Notes under the pieces: model-generated | Database searches by the model: none | What the model was told of the DNA's origin: nothing | Seen by the model: the letters and a program-made list of their open reading frames with translations, nothing else | Shown: in pieces, positions 1 through 5,749 of the stretch | Layout of the letters: each line of letters begins with the position of its first letter | Position numbering within the stretch: the first letter of the stretch is position 1 | NCBI GenBank assembly: GCA_009785395.1 | Contig: WQWK01000139.1 | Coordinates: 1-5,803, forward strand | Origin: Conexibacteraceae bacterium | GTDB lineage: Bacteria; Actinomycetota; Thermoleophilia; Solirubrobacterales; Solirubrobacteraceae | Direction of reading: 5' to 3' | DNA: 5,803 bases | Translations under genes and position numbers: made by a program

Positions 1-77
1 ACCCTCCTGGCTGCGGCCGCCTGGGCGCTTGGCGTGCGCGCCAGGTGCAGGCTGCGGCGGCCGGTGCGCTGGGCGGC
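1..77 (+). repeat. Direct repeat copy A (partner at 630-706)
   Basis: Bases 1-77 match 630-706 in the same orientation with a single difference (T at 30, G at 659). Similarity stops abruptly after base 77/706, where this copy continues into permease sequence and the other continues within the kinase gene. The copy reaches the very edge of the window, so its full length is unknown. Confidence 0.93.
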
Positions 78-386
78 TTCGGCGCGGGTCTCGCCGGGCT
101 GGTGTATGCGTCGAACCTCGGCTCGATCGCGACCGACTATGACGGCGGCACGATCGTCCTGTTCGCCGTGGCGGCCGCGGTGATCGGCGGCACCAGCCTG
201 TTTGGCGGCCGCGGCAAGCCGGTGCACTCGCTGCTCGGCGGTCTGATCATCGGCGTCGTCAGCAACGGCCTCGCACTGATGAGCGTGAGCGCGGCGGTCA
301 CGGACATCGTGACCGCGCTGGTGTTGCTCGCGGCGGTGATCCTCGACGCGCTGGTCCGGCGCCGGGCGACGCCGGGGATGCGCTAG
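3..386 (+). CDS. ABC transporter permease, sugar (XylH/RbsC-like) family, C-terminal fragment
   Basis: C-terminal part of an inner-membrane permease of the branched-chain amino acid/sugar type (BPD_transp_2), which with an ATPase and a periplasmic or lipid-anchored binding protein imports a sugar. The frame is open from the window edge to TAG at 384-386. The family signature is AVIGGTSLFGGRGKP, followed by two hydrophobic helices (LLGGLIIGVVSNGLALM and IVTALVLLAAVILDALV) and the usual Arg-rich cytoplasmic tail VRRR. The match to the family begins only near base 72-78 (GFGAGLAGLVYAS). Upstream the frame encodes a polar stretch (GRLGAWRARQVQ) where a hydrophobic helix is expected, and those bases duplicate part of the neighbouring kinase gene. 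The GTG at 45 is therefore not a credible start. Most of the gene lies outside the window or has been lost. The substrate cannot be told; a pentose- or xylose-type sugar is a family-level guess. Confidence 0.82.
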   Translation, partial: PPGCGRLGAWRARQVQAAAAGALGGFGAGLAGLVYASNLGSIATDYDGGTIVLFAVAAAVIGGTSLFGGRGKPVHSLLGGLIIGVVSNGLALMSVSAAVTDIVTALVLLAAVILDALVRRRATPGMR

Positions 387-394
387 ACAGGCTC

Positions 395-2008
395 TCAGCC
401 GCGTTCGGCGGTCAGCGTCGCTCGCGTGAGCCGGCGCTCGCTGGTGTTCAAACGGCCCACGGCAGCGTTGTAGCTGCCGCTGCTGCCCCGCGAGGCAGCA
501 GCGGCGAGAGAGCGCCATCGGTCGCCGACTTCGGCCAGCGCCGACCGCAGCGTTCGCGCGGCCGGAAGCCGAGCCAGGTGGCGCGGCAACCGCTGCACCT
601 GCCGGGCGGCATCGGCGAAGGCGCGAGACACCCTCCTGGCTGCGGCCGCCTGGGCGCTGGGCGTGCGCGCCAGGTGCAGGCTGCGGCGGCCGGTGCGCTG
701 GGCGGCCTCCGCCGTCCGCAGGATCGGGCGGACCGACGTCGCCAGCCGGGTGGCGGGCGTGGTCGTGACCCGGGTGCTGGTGTCGTGACTGGCGGTGATG
801 CCGCCGACGATGCCGCCGACGATCGCACCGATCACGGCCACGATCGCCGCCACCAGCAACGGCTTCCGCCCGCGCTGGATTCCCGCCGGCTCGGCGGCCG
901 GCTCGGAGCTCAAGTCGTGCCGGCGCGGGCGCCGGATCACGGTGTCGGTGCGGGGCCTCGGGACAGCTACCGGTGCGGCGGAAGCGGCCGGCGCGGGGGG
1001 CGCGGGGGTCCGGCGCGACGGCGCGGGCGCCGCCTTCACGGCGGGCCGGACGTCGGTCGCCGGTGCCGGCTCGGGCTCCGGCGGGTCGGTGATCGTCGGC
1101 GTCACCGGAGTCGGATGCGGACCTGGCTCGGCCGGGAGCTCGCCACGGATCCGCGACTGCCGCCGCCAGCGCGGGCCGGCGAGCTTGATCACCACGTCCT
1201 CGAGCGCGTCCCAGGCGGGCTCGGCCGCCGGGAACCGGTCGCTCGGCCGTTTGGCGAGCAGCGTCGCCAGCCACTCCGATAGCGCCGGGTCGACATCGGG
1301 GCGGATCGTGTCGATCTCCGGCACCGGATCGTTGACCTGGCGGTAGAGGACGGCCATCGGCGTCTCGCGCGATTCGAACGGGGTGTGGCCCGCCAGCGCC
1401 TCCCAGACGATGATCCCGAGCGAGTAGAGGTCCGTTGCCGGTGACAGCACCTCGCCCAGCGCCTGCTCCGGGGCCATGTACGCGGGAGTGCCGATCGTCG
1501 TCCCGGTGACCGTTGCGAACGACCGCGGGCTGGCATTCCTGAGTGCACGTGCGACCCCGAAGTCGGCGATCTTGACATGGCCGTCAGCCGCGACCAGCAG
1601 GTTCTCCGGCTTCAGGTCACGGTGGATGATGCCGTGGCTCTCACCGTGCGCGAGGCCCGCGAGCACGTTCTCGACCATTCCGGCGAGCTGCGGCAACGTC
1701 AGCGCGGCCAGGTACGGCCGCAGCGAGCCACGCGGCAGGTGCTCCATCGCGATGTAGGGGAGGCCGTCGTGCTCGAAGTACTCGTGGACGGTGACGATGC
1801 TCGGATGGCTCATCGCCGCGGCGAGCCGGGACTCCTCTACGAACCGGTGGGCAAAATTGGGATCCCCGGCGTGGTGGGGCGAGAGTTCCTTGAGCGCCAC
1901 GTTGCGATCGAGGTCGGGCTGGCGCGCCAAGTACACGACGGCCGCGCCGCCACGCCCGATCACCTCGAGCAGCTCGTAACGCCCCACGCGTCGCAGCGGC
2001 TCCACCAT
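395..2008 (-). CDS. Transmembrane Ser/Thr protein kinase, PknB-like, without PASTA repeats
   Basis: Hanks-type kinase that phosphorylates Ser/Thr of cytoplasmic targets, anchored in the membrane by one helix. Numbering from ATG at 2008 (537 residues): Gly-rich loop GRGGAAVVY near 18-26, ATP lysine K40 in VALK, helix-C glutamate E59, catalytic HRDLKPEN at 129-136 with D131, DFG at 149-151, a Thr-rich activation loop (TVTGTTIGTP, about 166-175), and APE at 179-181. K40 and E59 fall at the same numbers as in mycobacterial PknB. All catalytic residues are present, so it should be active. A Pro/Ala-rich juxtamembrane linker (about 290-376) leads to one membrane helix (about 383-405) and a basic Ala/Arg-rich outer segment of about 130 residues that I cannot match to PASTA or another known sensor. 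Start choice: TTG at 2050 adds 14 residues, but neither start has a clear ribosome site and that TTG lies in a TTGACA, so ATG 2008 is preferred. The gene is divergent from the secreted-protein gene and convergent with the permease. Confidence 0.95.
   Translation of the reverse strand: MVEPLRRVGRYELLEVIGRGGAAVVYLARQPDLDRNVALKELSPHHAGDPNFAHRFVEESRLAAAMSHPSIVTVHEYFEHDGLPYIAMEHLPRGSLRPYLAALTLPQLAGMVENVLAGLAHGESHGIIHRDLKPENLLVAADGHVKIADFGVARALRNASPRSFATVTGTTIGTPAYMAPEQALGEVLSPATDLYSLGIIVWEALAGHTPFESRETPMAVLYRQVNDPVPEIDTIRPDVDPALSEWLATLLAKRPSDRFPAAEPAWDALEDVVIKLAGPRWRRQSRIRGELPAEPGPHPTPVTPTITDPPEPEPAPATDVRPAVKAAPAPSRRTPAPPAPAASAAPVAVPRPRTDTVIRRPRRHDLSSEPAAEPAGIQRGRKPLLVAAIVAVIGAIVGGIVGGITASHDTSTRVTTTPATRLATSVRPILRTAEAAQRTGRRSLHLARTPSAQAAAARRVSRAFADAARQVQRLPRHLARLPAARTLRSALAEVGDRWRSLAAAASRGSSGSYNAAVGRLNTSERRLTRATLTAERG
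630..706 (+). repeat. Direct repeat copy B, inside the kinase gene (partner at 1-77)
   Basis: This copy is the native context: on the minus strand it encodes the Ala/Arg-rich start of the kinase extracellular region (about residues 435-460 of the 537-residue form, around RSLHLARTPSAQAAAARR). It is in frame and continuous with the rest of the kinase. The copies are 629 bp apart, so the pattern equals a tandem duplication, or a looped join, of the unit 78-706. Confidence 0.93.
798..821 (+). repeat. Tandem 12-bp repeat x2 encoding a glycine-zipper in the kinase membrane helix
   Basis: ATGCCGCCGACG occurs twice head to tail (798-809, 810-821). On the coding minus strand it gives the repeated Gly-Gly-Ile-Val pattern of the kinase transmembrane helix (IGAIVGGIVGGI). 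Small-residue zippers of this kind commonly pack helices against each other, which fits kinase dimerisation in the membrane. The repeat probably arose by local duplication. Confidence 0.75.
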
Positions 2009-2044
2009 CTGCGGCAAATTTAGGGATTTTGCGAGGCGAGCGGT

Positions 2045-2050
2045 TGTCAA
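2045..2050 (-). promoter_or_regulatory. Candidate -35 hexamer TTGACA for the kinase gene
   Basis: On the minus strand a perfect TTGACA occupies 2050 to 2045, about 37 bases upstream of ATG 2008. The best -10-like sequence, TAAATT (2022-2017), is 22 bases downstream, longer than the usual 16-19, and the 17-base position reads ATCCCT, which is poor. If TAAATT is used, transcription would start almost at the ATG, giving a leaderless message, which would explain why no ribosome site is visible. The hexamer includes the alternative TTG start codon. Confidence 0.35.
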
Positions 2051-2076
2051 CCCGCTCGCCGACCGCTCTGCCCGGG

Positions 2077-2102
2077 CCGGGAAGGTTACGCGGACTTCCC
2101 GG
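2077..2102. promoter_or_regulatory. Perfect 8-bp inverted repeat in the divergent intergenic region (possible operator)
   Basis: CCGGGAAG (2077-2084) and CTTCCCGG (2095-2102) are exact reverse complements separated by 10 bases. The site lies between the two divergent genes and upstream of both candidate promoters, as expected for a dimeric regulator site. It could also fold as a hairpin, but no T-tract follows, so a terminator is unlikely. No regulator gene is in the window, so the binding protein is unknown. Confidence 0.45.
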
Positions 2103-2132
2103 TAGCCCTGTAGCCTGGGGCGTCCGGGGACA

Positions 2133-2151
2133 GCTCAGGCCCGCGCTGAGC
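2133..2151. promoter_or_regulatory. 6-bp inverted repeat overlapping the -35 zone of the secreted-protein promoter
   Basis: GCTCAG (2133-2138) and CTGAGC (2146-2151) are reverse complements with a 7-base spacer. The right arm covers the place where a -35 element would sit for the -10 at 2171-2176, and no good -35 hexamer is present there. This would suit a repressor or activator site, though a 6-bp match can arise by chance in GC-rich DNA. The TTTTT at 2161-2165 is too far from the stem for a typical terminator. Confidence 0.3.
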
Positions 2152-2167
2152 CTACTCCTCTTTTTGG

Positions 2168-2176
2168 TGATATAGT
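2168..2176 (+). promoter_or_regulatory. Extended -10 promoter of the secreted beta-helix gene
   Basis: TGATATAGT matches the extended -10 form TGn-TATAAT with one change. It stands out as an AT-rich island in GC-rich DNA and is followed 12 bases later by a strong ribosome site. There is no recognisable -35, which extended -10 promoters can lack. Transcription would begin near 2182-2184, giving a leader of about 20 bases. Confidence 0.55.
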
Positions 2177-2188
2177 CGCGCGGCCCGC

Positions 2189-2198
2189 AAGGAGGAGG
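2189..2198 (+). promoter_or_regulatory. Strong ribosome binding site, AAGGAGGAGG
   Basis: AAGGAGG (2189-2195) is complementary to the 3' end of 16S rRNA and ends 9 bases before ATG 2205. It fixes that ATG as the start and suggests high expression. It is much stronger than anything upstream of the two minus-strand genes. Confidence 0.85.
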
Positions 2199-2204
2199 TC
2201 GGAG

Positions 2205-4058
2205 ATGGGATCGCACCAGCGCCGTTTGGCTGCTCTAGTAGTGGTTGTCGCAGGAGTATTCGGATTCGTCGTCAGCGGGTCTGCCGCGGCGGCCGCCCCG
2301 AATCTCGGGAGCAACGTCCTCGTGCTGAGCCCGAGCATGCCGCAGGCGACGATCCAGTCCGACCTCAACGCGATCGCCGCGCAGCAGGTGCCGGACTCGA
2401 GCCAGTTCACAACCCGCCGCGAAGCGATCTTTTTCGAGCCGGGCACGTACGGATCCGCCGCGGATCCCCTGATCTTCCAGGTCGGGTACTACACGCAGGT
2501 GGCTGGACTCGGCGCGCAGCCGGGCGACGTGGTCATAAACGGCGCGATCGATGTCTTCAACTCGGGCAATTGCGCGACCGCGGCCTGCGACGGGCTCGAC
2601 AACTTCTGGCGTTCGATGTCGAACCTGACACTCAACGTGACGCTGCCGAGCACGGCCCCGACCTACGTGCCCGACAACGGTGAGAACGCCGACTGCAAGA
2701 ACGCCGCCGAGATGTGGGCGGTGTCGCAGGCGGCGCCGATGCGGCGCGTGATCATGAACAACGGCCTGGTCACGCTCCAGGACTTCTGCAACGAGGGCTT
2801 CGTCAGTGGCGGCTTCCTGGCCGATGACGAGTTCAACGGCGGCACGCTCCTGAACGCGGGCCAGCAACAGTTCTTCACCCGCAACAGCAACATCGACAAC
2901 TGGACCAACGGTGTCTGGAACCAGGTGTTCCTCGGCGACAACGGCGCGCCGGCCACCAGCTTCGGCCCGGGCACGAACCAGTACACGACCCTCGCGACCG
3001 CGCCGGTGTCGGAGGAGGAGCCGTTCCTCTACGTCGACTCGCAGGGCGCCTACCACGTATTCGTGTCCGCGCTCCGGCACAACTCGGTCGGGCCCGACTA
3101 CGCGAACGGCCCAGCGGCCGGCACCTCGATCCCGATCGGGCAGTTCTTCATCGCGGACCCCAGCACCCCGGTATCCACGATCAACAACGCGCTGTCTCAC
3201 GGCAAGAATCTGATCCTGACGCCAGGGGTCTATGACCTCAACAGCGCGATCGACGTGACCCGTCCGAACACGGTGGTGCTCGGCCTGGGCTTCCCGACGC
3301 TGATCCCGCAGAACGGGAATGTGGCGCTCGAGACCGCGAACGTGCCGGGGATCAAGCTGTCCGGGATGATCTTCGACGCCGGCCCGCAGACCTCGCCGGC
3401 GCTGCTCGAGGTCGGCACCAGCGCCTCCGGACCGCACCCCGCCGACAACCCGACGCTGCTGCAGGACATCTTCGCCCGCGTCGGCGGCGCCGAGCCCGGT
3501 AAGACCACCGACGCCGTGGTGGTCAACACGAACGACACGATCCTCGACGATCTGTGGCTGTGGCGCGCCGACCACGGCGCCGGCGTTGGCTGGACCAGCA
3601 ACACCGGCGACACCGGGTTGGTCGTCAACGGCGACAACGTGATCGCGGAGGGACTGGCCGTCGAGCACTTCCAGAAGGCGGAGGTGATCTGGAACGGACA
3701 GAACGGCGAGGACGTGTTCTTCCAGAACGAGATGCCCTACGACCCGCCGAGCCAGGCGGATTGGATGTCCAACCCGACCACCGACGGCTACGCCGCGTTC
3801 CAGGTGTCACCGAACGTGACCAGCTTCCAGGGCTACGGCATGGGTAGCTACTCGTTCTTCGACCTCGGCATCCCGATCTTCTCCGCGCAGGCGTTCCAGG
3901 CGCCTGACACTCCGGGCGTCCAGTTCCACGATCTCCTCACGATCTTCCTCAATGCCAATGGAGGCAGTGGCGGGATCAACTCGGTGATCAACGGGATCGG
4001 TGGATCGTCGACGGCGGCGAACCCGGACACACCGGTTGATGTGACGAGCTTCCCGTAG
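2205..4058 (+). CDS. Secreted protein with twin right-handed beta-helix modules (GH55/pectate-lyase-like fold)
   Basis: 617-residue exported protein. The N-terminus is a Sec signal: basic MGSHQRR, a hydrophobic core (about 8-23), then SGSAAAAA with likely cleavage near residue 30-31. The mature part starts NLGSNVLVLSPSMP. I recognise the general family as one common in Streptomyces and relatives, where it is often given misleading names (adenylyl cyclase, coagulation factor 5/8 domain); no cyclase motif is visible. Short beta-strand/turn repeats rich in Asn, Gly and Asp (for example TGLVVNGDNVIAEGLAVEHF, about 470-489) fit a beta-helix. Two similar module starts, residues 43-103 and 319-361, each carry TIxxxL, PGxY and GLG motifs, as in twin-helix GH55-type enzymes. 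Four cysteines (123, 128, 164, 195), all in the first module, could form two disulfides outside the cell. The function may be polysaccharide binding or cleavage; catalytic residues cannot be assigned by eye. The start is fixed by AAGGAGG at 2189. The gene is monocistronic in this window. Confidence 0.9.
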   Translation: MGSHQRRLAALVVVVAGVFGFVVSGSAAAAAPNLGSNVLVLSPSMPQATIQSDLNAIAAQQVPDSSQFTTRREAIFFEPGTYGSAADPLIFQVGYYTQVAGLGAQPGDVVINGAIDVFNSGNCATAACDGLDNFWRSMSNLTLNVTLPSTAPTYVPDNGENADCKNAAEMWAVSQAAPMRRVIMNNGLVTLQDFCNEGFVSGGFLADDEFNGGTLLNAGQQQFFTRNSNIDNWTNGVWNQVFLGDNGAPATSFGPGTNQYTTLATAPVSEEEPFLYVDSQGAYHVFVSALRHNSVGPDYANGPAAGTSIPIGQFFIADPSTPVSTINNALSHGKNLILTPGVYDLNSAIDVTRPNTVVLGLGFPTLIPQNGNVALETANVPGIKLSGMIFDAGPQTSPALLEVGTSASGPHPADNPTLLQDIFARVGGAEPGKTTDAVVVNTNDTILDDLWLWRADHGAGVGWTSNTGDTGLVVNGDNVIAEGLAVEHFQKAEVIWNGQNGEDVFFQNEMPYDPPSQADWMSNPTTDGYAAFQVSPNVTSFQGYGMGSYSFFDLGIPIFSAQAFQAPDTPGVQFHDLLTIFLNANGGSGGINSVINGIGGSSTAANPDTPVDVTSFP

Positions 4059-4071
4059 CGCCGATTCTCAC

Positions 4072-4083
4072 CTCGCCGGCGAG
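4072..4083. terminator. Palindrome in the convergent gap after the secreted-protein gene (weak terminator candidate)
   Basis: CTCGCCGGCGAG is a perfect 12-base palindrome 14 bases after the stop codon at 4056-4058. As RNA it can form only a short stem with a tight loop, and no U-tract follows. CGCCG (4059-4063) can alternatively pair with CGGCG (4077-4081). It may help end transcription or be a protein site; the evidence is weak. Confidence 0.25.
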
Positions 4084-4100
4084 TTGGCGCTGGCGGATGC

Positions 4101-4125
4101 GCGCGTGCGTGCCTGCGCTACGCGC
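4101..4125 (-). terminator. GC-rich hairpin overlapping the stop codon of the ferritin-like gene
   Basis: GCGCGTGCG (4101-4109) pairs with CGC (4116-4118) and ACGCGC (4120-4125), with one bulged base and a 6-base loop. The hairpin spans the minus-strand stop codon at 4118-4120 and lies between two convergent genes. There is no T-tract, so it would be a T-less terminator or an mRNA-end stabiliser of the kind proposed for high-GC bacteria. Confidence 0.3.
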
Positions 4126-5749
4126 CCATGCCGGTCTGCGTCCAGCGTTCGAATAACTCGACCCATTCGCCTCGCCATGCTCCGTCGCACGGCATCGTGC
4201 CAGCCTTGAGCCGCTCGAGGATCCCCTGGGCGTTGGCGCGGACTTCGTCGTAGGACCACAGGTCGAACGCGAACTTCATCGAGGTGCGGTCGCCCTCGCG
4301 GAACAGCGGCTTGATGTGCTGCTCGAACCCGACCGCCCCGTCGGCCGCGGGCACGGCTGCCGCCTGTTCCCGTTTCGGGCGGGCCGCGAACCTGCTGGTC
4401 GCCCCCCAATCGCCGAACCGGGCGGCGAGCGAGTCGGCCACGTCGCTGAGGGCCTCCAGCACCGGTGCAAGCTCGTTGGCCACCGATCCCGGCGCGGTTT
4501 CCCCGATCAGCCCGCCGAAGCTCTCGGCCTCGCGGAGCCGCTCCTCGAGCAGCGCCCATGCCGCCCCGCGGTGTGGCATCAGGTAGTCGTCCTCGTAGAA
4601 CAGTTCGAAGCTCGGGCCGGCGTTCCGGTCCGGGAGCGCCGGCCCGACTGGCAGCGTCGTGATCAGGTTCCCAAGCGGTTTCAGCACCCGCAGCATCAGC
4701 GCGAGGGTCGCGCCCGCGAGCGTCGCCAGCTGCTCGTCGGTCTCCTCGGTGTGGGCGAAGTAGCGCTCGAAGATCTGCAGCAGGATCTCGTAGCTGACGT
4801 TGAACAGGTCGCCGACCCGCGAAGTGACCGGTTCGCTGATCTGCGCCACCGTGTCGTCGTGCTCGCAGCGGCGGACCGTGGCGAACGTCACCGGCCGCAC
4901 CGGATCGAACTGCGGGTTCGCGCCGACCATGTCCTCGTACTCCTGGAGGATCTGGACGAACTGGCCGAAGTGGGCGTGCTGCCAATGCCCGCGCGCGCCC
5001 TCGCCCTGCTCGAGGATCGTGTCGATCGCCGCCTGCGCCGATGCCAGATCGGTGACGGCGACGAGCTCGGGCCAATGGAAGTTCTCGCGGAGCGCCTGTG
5101 CCCGCGGCGGCCCCACGAACAGATGCTGCTCGCCGAACTTGTCCGCGAGGTGCGCGAATCCCAGCTCGATCGACCGGTACAGGTGCCCCACCGTCGCAAA
5201 GTCCTGAGGCTGCGGGACGATGTCGCGCTCCGACATCAGCGGCACCGCCTCATGCGCCGGCGCGTCGATCCCCCGGGCGCCTGCCAGCTCCATCCCTTCG
5301 GGCCGCTCCAGGAACATGAAATGCCGGAGCGCAGGCGCTCCGAACGGGACCAGCATCAGGTTCACGCCCGCGGGGTAGTGGTGCGCGGGTGCCGGAAGAT
5401 TCGGGCGCGCGAGATGCGGGGCCGCCCCGATCGCCGACAGCAGGTTGTGCACCAGCGCAAGGTGCAGCATCTCCTCGGTCGCCACGTGCGCGACCGTTGA
5501 GCGCCAGCGCGTCACCGCCGCGAGCTCGTCGGCCGTCAGGCCCTCGTCCTCGCTCTGTTTGAGCGAGAACGCCGCGAACAGGTACTGGCACATGATCCCG
5601 TGCTCGAGCTCTGCGGCCTCGCAGAGCATGTAGATCAACGCCTCGCGATGCTCGATCACGAACGGCGCCTCGGGCTCGGCCCGTCCACCACGGGTCGCGA
5701 GAACCTCGGCGAGCCTCCCTTGTCCTGCGCGTGTCGTGGCTCCAGCCAT
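4118..5749 (-). CDS. Ferritin-like protein of the VioB/RebD (iminophenyl-pyruvate dimer synthase) family with cytochrome-c-like C-terminal tail
   Basis: 543-residue, probably cytoplasmic protein; no signal peptide or membrane helix is seen. Residues about 36-151 match the ferritin-like domain of the VioB/RebD group (PF12902 type): EAAELEHGIMCQYLFAAFSL at 44-63, TEEMLHLALVHNLLSAIG at 91-108, a YP motif at 125-126 and FLERPEG at 146-152. E93 and H96 of EEMLH, with a Glu of the ELEH segment (E47 or E49), are likely metal ligands. The middle part (about 307-400) has the family's PLGNLITTLPVG and AGPSFE blocks. True VioB and RebD are roughly twice as long and couple indole-pyruvate imines; this shorter form has no violacein or rebeccamycin genes beside it, so its substrate is unknown. 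After an Ala-rich linker, residues 473-541 resemble a c-type cytochrome without CxxCH. ATG 5749 puts about 30 residues before the domain; no strong ribosome site precedes it (AAGCGGG is the closest). Confidence 0.88.
   Translation of the reverse strand: MAGATTRAGQGRLAEVLATRGGRAEPEAPFVIEHREALIYMLCEAAELEHGIMCQYLFAAFSLKQSEDEGLTADELAAVTRWRSTVAHVATEEMLHLALVHNLLSAIGAAPHLARPNLPAPAHHYPAGVNLMLVPFGAPALRHFMFLERPEGMELAGARGIDAPAHEAVPLMSERDIVPQPQDFATVGHLYRSIELGFAHLADKFGEQHLFVGPPRAQALRENFHWPELVAVTDLASAQAAIDTILEQGEGARGHWQHAHFGQFVQILQEYEDMVGANPQFDPVRPVTFATVRRCEHDDTVAQISEPVTSRVGDLFNVSYEILLQIFERYFAHTEETDEQLATLAGATLALMLRVLKPLGNLITTLPVGPALPDRNAGPSFELFYEDDYLMPHRGAAWALLEERLREAESFGGLIGETAPGSVANELAPVLEALSDVADSLAARFGDWGATSRFAARPKREQAAAVPAADGAVGFEQHIKPLFREGDRTSMKFAFDLWSYDEVRANAQGILERLKAGTMPCDGAWRGEWVELFERWTQTGMGA
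4127..4333 (-). other. C-terminal module resembling a heme-less cytochrome c domain
   Basis: Residues 473-541 of the ferritin-like protein read FEQHIKPLFRE...SMKFAFDLWSYDEV...ILERLKAGTMPCDGAW...LFERW...GM. The order (I-x-PLF at the start, a D-L-x-SY block, a late AGxMP, then a W..(A)G end) parallels the cytochrome c modules of planctomycete-type proteins. The CxxCH expected just after PLF is replaced by GDRTSM. The late Met-Pro, which supplies the axial ligand in cytochromes, is kept. This is a pattern comparison by eye, not an alignment result. Confidence 0.5.

Noticed and set aside
45..386. GTG at 45 as a complete small membrane-protein gene start
   Set aside because: The open frame continues to the window edge and the sequence is the end of a larger permease. 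The GTG lies in DNA copied from the kinase gene.
578..1282. 234-residue plus-strand open frame within the kinase linker region
   Set aside because: Gly/Arg-rich shadow of the Pro/Ala-rich linker codons, with no motif.
2102..2115. Short direct repeat GTAGCC x2 with 8-base period
   Set aside because: Six bases is too short to support a binding-site claim by itself.
2122..2165. Stem plus TTTTT upstream of the secreted gene as a rho-independent terminator
   Set aside because: The stem is only 6 bp, the T run starts 9 bases after it, and no gene on the plus strand ends upstream within this region.
2235..3668. 477-residue open frame on the minus strand opposite the secreted protein
   Set aside because: Its Arg/Val/Asp-rich composition is typical of an antisense shadow in GC-rich DNA. 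It has no recognisable domain, and the opposite frame has a signal peptide, ribosome site and family motifs.
4068..5075. 335-residue minus-strand frame overlapping the ferritin-like gene and extending past its stop
   Set aside because: Frame-shifted shadow made of Arg/Ala/Gly runs. The in-frame gene ends cleanly at 4118.
4316..5500. 394-residue open frame on the plus strand opposite the ferritin-like gene
   Set aside because: Arg/Gln/Leu-rich low-complexity translation with no domain; the minus-strand frame carries the clear family motifs.
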